This document shows positions 23,274 to 26,659 of a stretch of 26,659 bases of DNA, piece by piece (the stretch's first letter is position 1; every line of letters begins with the position of its first letter). The translations under genes and the position numbers were made by a program. The notes below the pieces were generated by a model. It made no database searches. It saw only the letters and a list, made by a program, of their open reading frames with translations, and was not told the origin of the DNA. The DNA is from an uncultured Clostridium sp. (GTDB lineage: Bacteria; Bacillota; Clostridia; TANB77; CAG-508), in NCBI GenBank assembly GCA_900557195.1, contig USRT01000028.1:1-26659 (forward strand). Reading direction: 5' to 3'.

Positions 23274-23502
23274 TTATTCTCCTATCCTTCTAAGTACATC
23301 TTTCACATAAACTGCTTTTAATGGATTATCTTCTTTTACTGTTATAACATCACCTTTTTGGTTAATAAAGTGTCTATGTGAAGTTCCGCTTTTTCGATTT
23401 CATCTTATATCCATTGTATTCTAATACTTTTGCAACCTCTTGAAATCTCATTCCATTTGGTTGCCTTTTCATCTTTAGTATCAATTTTTCTATGTCTGGC
23501 AT
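23274..23502 (-). CDS. hicA: HicA-family mRNA interferase toxin requiring one +1 frameshift
   Basis: HicA toxins are small double-stranded-RNA-binding-fold RNases with an essential His. Zero-frame translation from the ATG at 23502 (GGAGG 7 nt upstream) stops after 42 residues. Skipping one base at 23388 gives a complete 75-residue HicA: KLILKMKRQPNGMRFQEV, then GYKMKSKK, then the family motif GTSHRHF with catalytic-type His42, and a closing VKDVLRRIGE. The skipped base is the C of CGGAAC, which converts zero-frame Arg into the conserved Gly39. The rest is undamaged, and promoter, operator and antitoxin gene are in place. The toxin is therefore either produced through frameshifting or was inactivated by a single insertion. 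Confidence 0.85.
23386..23388 (-). other. +1 frameshift site in hicA (CGG)
   Basis: Zero frame reads AAG CGG AAC TTC ACA TAG. Skipping the C reads AAG GGA ACT TCA CAT AGA CAC, giving KGTSHRH, the HicA signature. The hexamer CGGAAC is the same as at ATPase site 3. Confidence 0.85.
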
Positions 23503-23552
23503 ACATATTCCTCCTTTGACCAGAAATATTTGCCTATCTTAAAGCTAATTTA

Positions 23553-23581
23553 ATGATACTATATTTGATACTAGAAGTCAA
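23553..23581 (-). promoter_or_regulatory. hicAB promoter with direct-repeat operator
   Basis: On the minus strand TTGACT (23576-23581), 17-nt spacer, TATCAT (23553-23558). The octamer TAGTATCA occurs twice (23566-23573 and 23554-23561), 12 bp apart, covering spacer and -10. This is the expected place for HicB autorepression. Confidence 0.65.
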
Positions 23582-23711
23582 TGTTTTATATAAGACTTTC
23601 TGGAAAATTTATTTCAAGATAATAGTTTAATATAGTAGATTAGTCAAAAAACTTTATACTTAAATCTTTCAGATGATTAATTTTTAAATAATCCACTAAA
23701 TATCTATGCTC

Positions 23712-23758
23712 AAAAAATGAAGTGATAAAAACTACACTTTATTTTACCACTTCATTTT
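23712..23758 (-). terminator. Terminator of the deaminase-like gene
   Basis: An 11-bp stem (23714-23724 with 23748-23758) whose minus-strand arm ends in six T, about 15 nt after the stop codon. Confidence 0.85.
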
Positions 23759-23771
23759 CATAAAATATATT

Positions 23772-26279
23772 TTAACTTATAACTTTATATATAGAATCCC
23801 CTTCATAACTATTCATTATCTCTGGATTATCTAAAGCAATTTTTTGAATAATATTTTTATTTTGACTAAATGTTGTTACATATCCCTCTAGAGATTTTGC
23901 TTTTTCTTGCAATGCTTTTACATTATCATTTACATAGATTTTAGCTTTTCCTTTTCCATTTTTTGCTTCTTGAATTAAATTCGAAACTGGTGAATTTCCA
24001 TCAAATGCTAAAACTATTGACCCTCTTCTTTCAAAAATTTCATAATTAAAACTTTTATATATTCCTAGTTCTTCTTGTTCTGTAGAAATACAAACACCAT
24101 CTAATTCATCAAGTAAAAGATTCCCACCTACTTCTTTTGAAACCCTTTTAGGAATAATAGCATCTATTTCGAACTTTTTACCTAATTCTTTGCTAATATC
24201 TATAATTGCTTTTTCGTATCCTTGCATTTTATGACCAATTACAAAATACACTTTTTCATTATTTAATTTTTGCATTAGTTCTTTTAGTATCTCTTTTCCC
24301 TTTTCATCTAAAACTGTTTCTCTACCTTTTGAATTAAAGCTACCTCCTGCAACTATAATTGGTACCTTATTTTCTGGAAGTTTAACTATTTTTTCTTTTA
24401 AAATTTCTTCTGAATCAATATCAGTACTACCTAATATTTTAAATTCTCTATCTTCATTTAGTTTTATTTCTTTTAATTCTTCTTCTAAAATGGCATCTTT
24501 AATATCTCTTCCATTTAACCATTCTTCAAATTTTTCACTTTTTATTTTAAAATATTTGTCACTATCGTTTATTATTTTATCTTCAACTTTTCTCATTTTA
24601 AATAAATCATCTTCAGTTAAATTCAATAAATTAGTAAGAGCCATTTGCTCTTCCATGCAATCTGTACCATAAAATCCACATCCATCTGAACCTTGTACAC
24701 AAGATACCCCATTACTTAAATATTTCTTTATAGGATGCTCTTCTACTTTTGTTAAATTATTTAATCTAACATTAGAAGTTAATTGGAATTCTAATACAAT
24801 TCCTTCTTTTTTCATTTCATTCATTAAAGCTATTCCTTCTACTGTCTCTAAATCAATTCCATATAGACCATGACCAATTCTACATTTTGGCATTTTAGCA
24901 CCTTCTGGCACAGCATTTTTCACACAATCTACAGCTCTTTGTACATTTTCTTTAAAGCTATCATTTTCACCTGCATGTATTCTAATTGTAAATCCATTAT
25001 CTTCTTTAACTGCAAACTCTACTAATTCTTTAATAACTTGTTTAAAATTACGAATATCATTAATTTCTTCACCTATAATATCACTTCCAACAATATATGG
25101 ACTTTTAGCAGCTACTTTTAAAACATCTACTCCTTCTTTTAACTGCTTCTCTGTCATTAAAGTTCTACTAAGTGATCCTAAAAATCTTAATTTAACACCT
25201 GTATCTGCTTCAATTTTTGGCATTATTTCATGTAGTTCTTTTAATATCTTTGCACCCTCTTCTCCTTTTCTTACAATCCATGTTACAGATATTTCTGCAT
25301 AATATATACCTTGTTTTTGATATTGTCTTGCTACCCAAAGAAGTTTATCTTGAAGAAGACTATTTGCTTTATATTCTTCTTTTTTACTATCTTCTAACAT
25401 TGTTTTTAGAATTTTCTTTATATCTTTTTCTGTGATAGAATCTACCTTGCTTTCTTCTATCTCTATTTTATTTTCACTTACTTGACCTTTAGAAAAAGCA
25501 TAACGATAAATATAAAGTTTTTCTAAATTTGTAAAAACTGCTTGCCCATCTTTCATTAATACTAAACTATTTCTTATCTTAGCAATATTTTCTTCCATAT
25601 TCTTTTTATTATTTAATATTAAATCTGCAAAATTAATAAATGTTTCATCATCTATCTTACGAGTTAATCTTTTTCCTGGTAAATCACAATAAGCATATTT
25701 CTTTTCAATTTCACATCTTTTTTCAAACATTTCTTTTGCTTGTTTGTCTGAAAGTTTTAGTCCTAACTTCTTTATATAATAAAGTGAATATTTTATCTGA
25801 TGTTTAATACCTAATGCTATTAAAACATCTGAATTTAAGTTAGCATGAATATGTGTATGTAAATCTGTTCTAAACTTATTTTTCTTTAAAATATATGTTT
25901 TTATTATTGTCTTTTTAACATCAATTTTATAATCTTTTGTTTGTGACATTAATGTTTTATTAATTGCAGGTATTTGTGCTTTTATTTCTATTTTTCCATC
26001 ATTATATATATTGGCAATTTTAATACCACCAAGTCTAAAAATATATACTTCTTCATTATCTGCATTTATACTTGCTGGAATTATACCTTTAATTATTTTC
26101 ATATCTTTTTCATTCTTTATTGTTTGAACATTACATATCTTGGCTAAGTTTGTAATTAAATTACCAGTTTTATGATTTGGAGTTTCTAATATATATTCTA
26201 ATTCATCTGCATTTTTTCTATATAAATTTATTATAATATCTTTTTCTTTATCCAAATAAAATCTGTTATATAATTCCAT
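23772..26279 (-). CDS. Adenosine/AMP deaminase-like protein with SLOG-like C-terminal domain
   Basis: An 835-residue protein in three parts. Residues 1-130 are an unrecognised beta-rich domain. Residues about 135-580 are a metal-dependent deaminase barrel: HTHIH (141-145) supplies the metal histidines, HAGE (435-438) the catalytic Glu, then IGHG (468-471), TSN (501-503) and SD (531-532). The usual SDDP-type Asp pair is here SDG, so one acidic residue is lost. Residues about 635-800 form a Rossmann-like domain with VAGGSFNSKGRE, VIGHKMQGYE and LAFDGNSPVSNLIQEA, similar to SLOG nucleotide-sensing domains. It would act on a purine or purine-linked ligand. It has its own promoter and terminator and stands alone. 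Activity on adenosine itself is uncertain. Confidence 0.75.
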   Translation of the reverse strand: MELYNRFYLDKEKDIIINLYRKNADELEYILETPNHKTGNLITNLAKICNVQTIKNEKDMKIIKGIIPASINADNEEVYIFRLGGIKIANIYNDGKIEIKAQIPAINKTLMSQTKDYKIDVKKTIIKTYILKKNKFRTDLHTHIHANLNSDVLIALGIKHQIKYSLYYIKKLGLKLSDKQAKEMFEKRCEIEKKYAYCDLPGKRLTRKIDDETFINFADLILNNKKNMEENIAKIRNSLVLMKDGQAVFTNLEKLYIYRYAFSKGQVSENKIEIEESKVDSITEKDIKKILKTMLEDSKKEEYKANSLLQDKLLWVARQYQKQGIYYAEISVTWIVRKGEEGAKILKELHEIMPKIEADTGVKLRFLGSLSRTLMTEKQLKEGVDVLKVAAKSPYIVGSDIIGEEINDIRNFKQVIKELVEFAVKEDNGFTIRIHAGENDSFKENVQRAVDCVKNAVPEGAKMPKCRIGHGLYGIDLETVEGIALMNEMKKEGIVLEFQLTSNVRLNNLTKVEEHPIKKYLSNGVSCVQGSDGCGFYGTDCMEEQMALTNLLNLTEDDLFKMRKVEDKIINDSDKYFKIKSEKFEEWLNGRDIKDAILEEELKEIKLNEDREFKILGSTDIDSEEILKEKIVKLPENKVPIIVAGGSFNSKGRETVLDEKGKEILKELMQKLNNEKVYFVIGHKMQGYEKAIIDISKELGKKFEIDAIIPKRVSKEVGGNLLLDELDGVCISTEQEELGIYKSFNYEIFERRGSIVLAFDGNSPVSNLIQEAKNGKGKAKIYVNDNVKALQEKAKSLEGYVTTFSQNKNIIQKIALDNPEIMNSYEGDSIYKVIS

Positions 26280-26316
26280 TTTTATTTACTCCTTCCAAAA
26301 AGAATTTATGTTAACT

Positions 26317-26346
26317 ATTATAACATATAAGATATCATCTTAGCAA
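26317..26346 (-). promoter_or_regulatory. Promoter of the deaminase-like gene
   Basis: On the minus strand TTGCTA (26341-26346), 18-nt spacer, TATAAT (26317-26322) with an extended -10 TG. Confidence 0.7.
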
Positions 26347-26384
26347 TATAATTTTAATAAAAAAAGATATATTTATAAATTCAA

Positions 26385-26409
26385 TAAAAAGGTCCAATAA
26401 ATTAGACCT
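26385..26409 (-). terminator. Weak hairpin terminator of an unseen minus-strand transcript
   Basis: A 5-6 bp stem (26389-26394 with 26404-26409) followed on the minus strand by five T. It would end a transcript coming from beyond the right edge. No minus-strand gene lies between it and position 26659. Confidence 0.4.
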
Positions 26410-26501
26410 CTTTATATATCAATATATATCAATTTTTAAGTAACAATTAAACAAATTTTAAATTATACAACTATAAAATAAATTACACAAATAATATTAC
26501 T

Positions 26502-26537
26502 CGTATAATAAACTTATAGTTTGTTATACGTTTTTTT
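26502..26537 (+). terminator. Strong plus-strand terminator without a visible gene
   Basis: A 12-bp stem with one G-U pair (26502-26513 with 26519-26530) followed by seven T (26531-26537). No plus-strand gene precedes it within the window. Confidence 0.6.
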
Positions 26538-26565
26538 ATTTCTTATTTCGTTGTATAATAAATTA

Positions 26566-26635
26566 TGTAGACTCTGTGGACTAGTTCAAATTACTATCGC
26601 TTTGACGATTTAAAATAGACCCTAGCCACAGATGT
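26566..26635. ncRNA. Possible structured RNA at the right edge
   Basis: CTGTGGACTAG (26574-26584) pairs with CTAGCCACAG (26622-26631) with one bulge, and an inner 4-bp hairpin with 6-nt loop (26596-26609) sits inside. TATAAT at 26554-26559 lies just upstream on the plus strand, but without a good -35. I cannot assign it to a known RNA family, nor decide the strand. Confidence 0.25.
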
Positions 26636-26659
26636 TTGTTTAATTGTTTATTAGTTAGA

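Noticed and set aside
19332..23388. Sequencing or assembly error at a TTCCG context
   Set aside because: The same context occurs at 15303-15308 and 17243-17248 in the natural frame without any apparent insertion. Four independent errors, each at a would-be zero-frame CGG, are less likely, but read-level data would settle it.
23772..26279. RADAR component RdrB
   Set aside because: No RdrA-like AAA+ ATPase gene is adjacent, and the C-terminal SLOG-like domain and SDG active-site change differ from what I know of RdrB.

Overview
The window reads as chromosome of a very AT-rich, spore-forming Firmicute (Clostridia-like). By eye GC is about a quarter, arginine is almost all AGA, ribosome-binding sites are strong AGGAGG types, and sporulation genes (SpoIVFB/SpoIVFA-type pair, YyaC) sit beside ordinary housekeeping genes. 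I see no tRNA, rRNA, CRISPR array or transposase.

Layout. 0.1-1.7 kb: an ECF sigma factor overlapping its anti-sigma factor. 1.8-2.8 kb: a patatin-like esterase. 3.3-4.5 kb: rpsF-ssb-rpsR operon, divergent from mscL, whose product carries a zinc ribbon. 5.3-8.6 kb: a sporulation-flavoured minus-strand block (M50 protease, M23 protease, tail-anchored protein, YyaC, V-ATPase-F-like protein). 9.7-11.7 kb: a DbpA-type DEAD-box helicase with a long structured leader. 11.8-12.5 kb: AbrB/PIN toxin-antitoxin pair. 12.6-15.8 kb: guaB-guaA with a hairpin between promoter and guaB. 15.9-17.7 kb: three envelope-type hypothetical genes. 18.1-21.4 kb: an AlkD-like repair protein and a CtpE-like P-type ATPase. 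21.6-22.3 kb: two small unknown genes. 22.9-23.6 kb: hicA-hicB. 23.8-26.3 kb: an 835-residue adenosine-deaminase-like protein with a Rossmann (SLOG-like) C-terminus.

The most striking observation is a repeated +1 frameshift signal. The P-type ATPase (793 aa) and HicA (75 aa) are complete and free of other damage only if the ribosome skips one nucleotide at four places, three in the ATPase and one in hicA. At all four the sequence is CGGAA: the zero-frame codon is CGG, and skipping the C makes GGA, giving the glycine expected by each family. Reading all minus-strand genes I found no other in-frame CGG codon. The same CGGAA pentamer occurs in guaB and in a lipoprotein gene with the C as third base of the preceding codon, where no shift is needed. 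This suggests that in this organism zero-frame CGG(A) is a hungry or unassigned codon, or a four-base glycine codon, that triggers +1 shifting.

A second pattern is a set of three solitary plus-strand genes (59, 254 and 51 aa) placed between minus-strand operons. Each has its own near-consensus promoter, strong Shine-Dalgarno, hairpin terminator and visibly more GC-rich coding sequence than its neighbours. None has a function I recognise.
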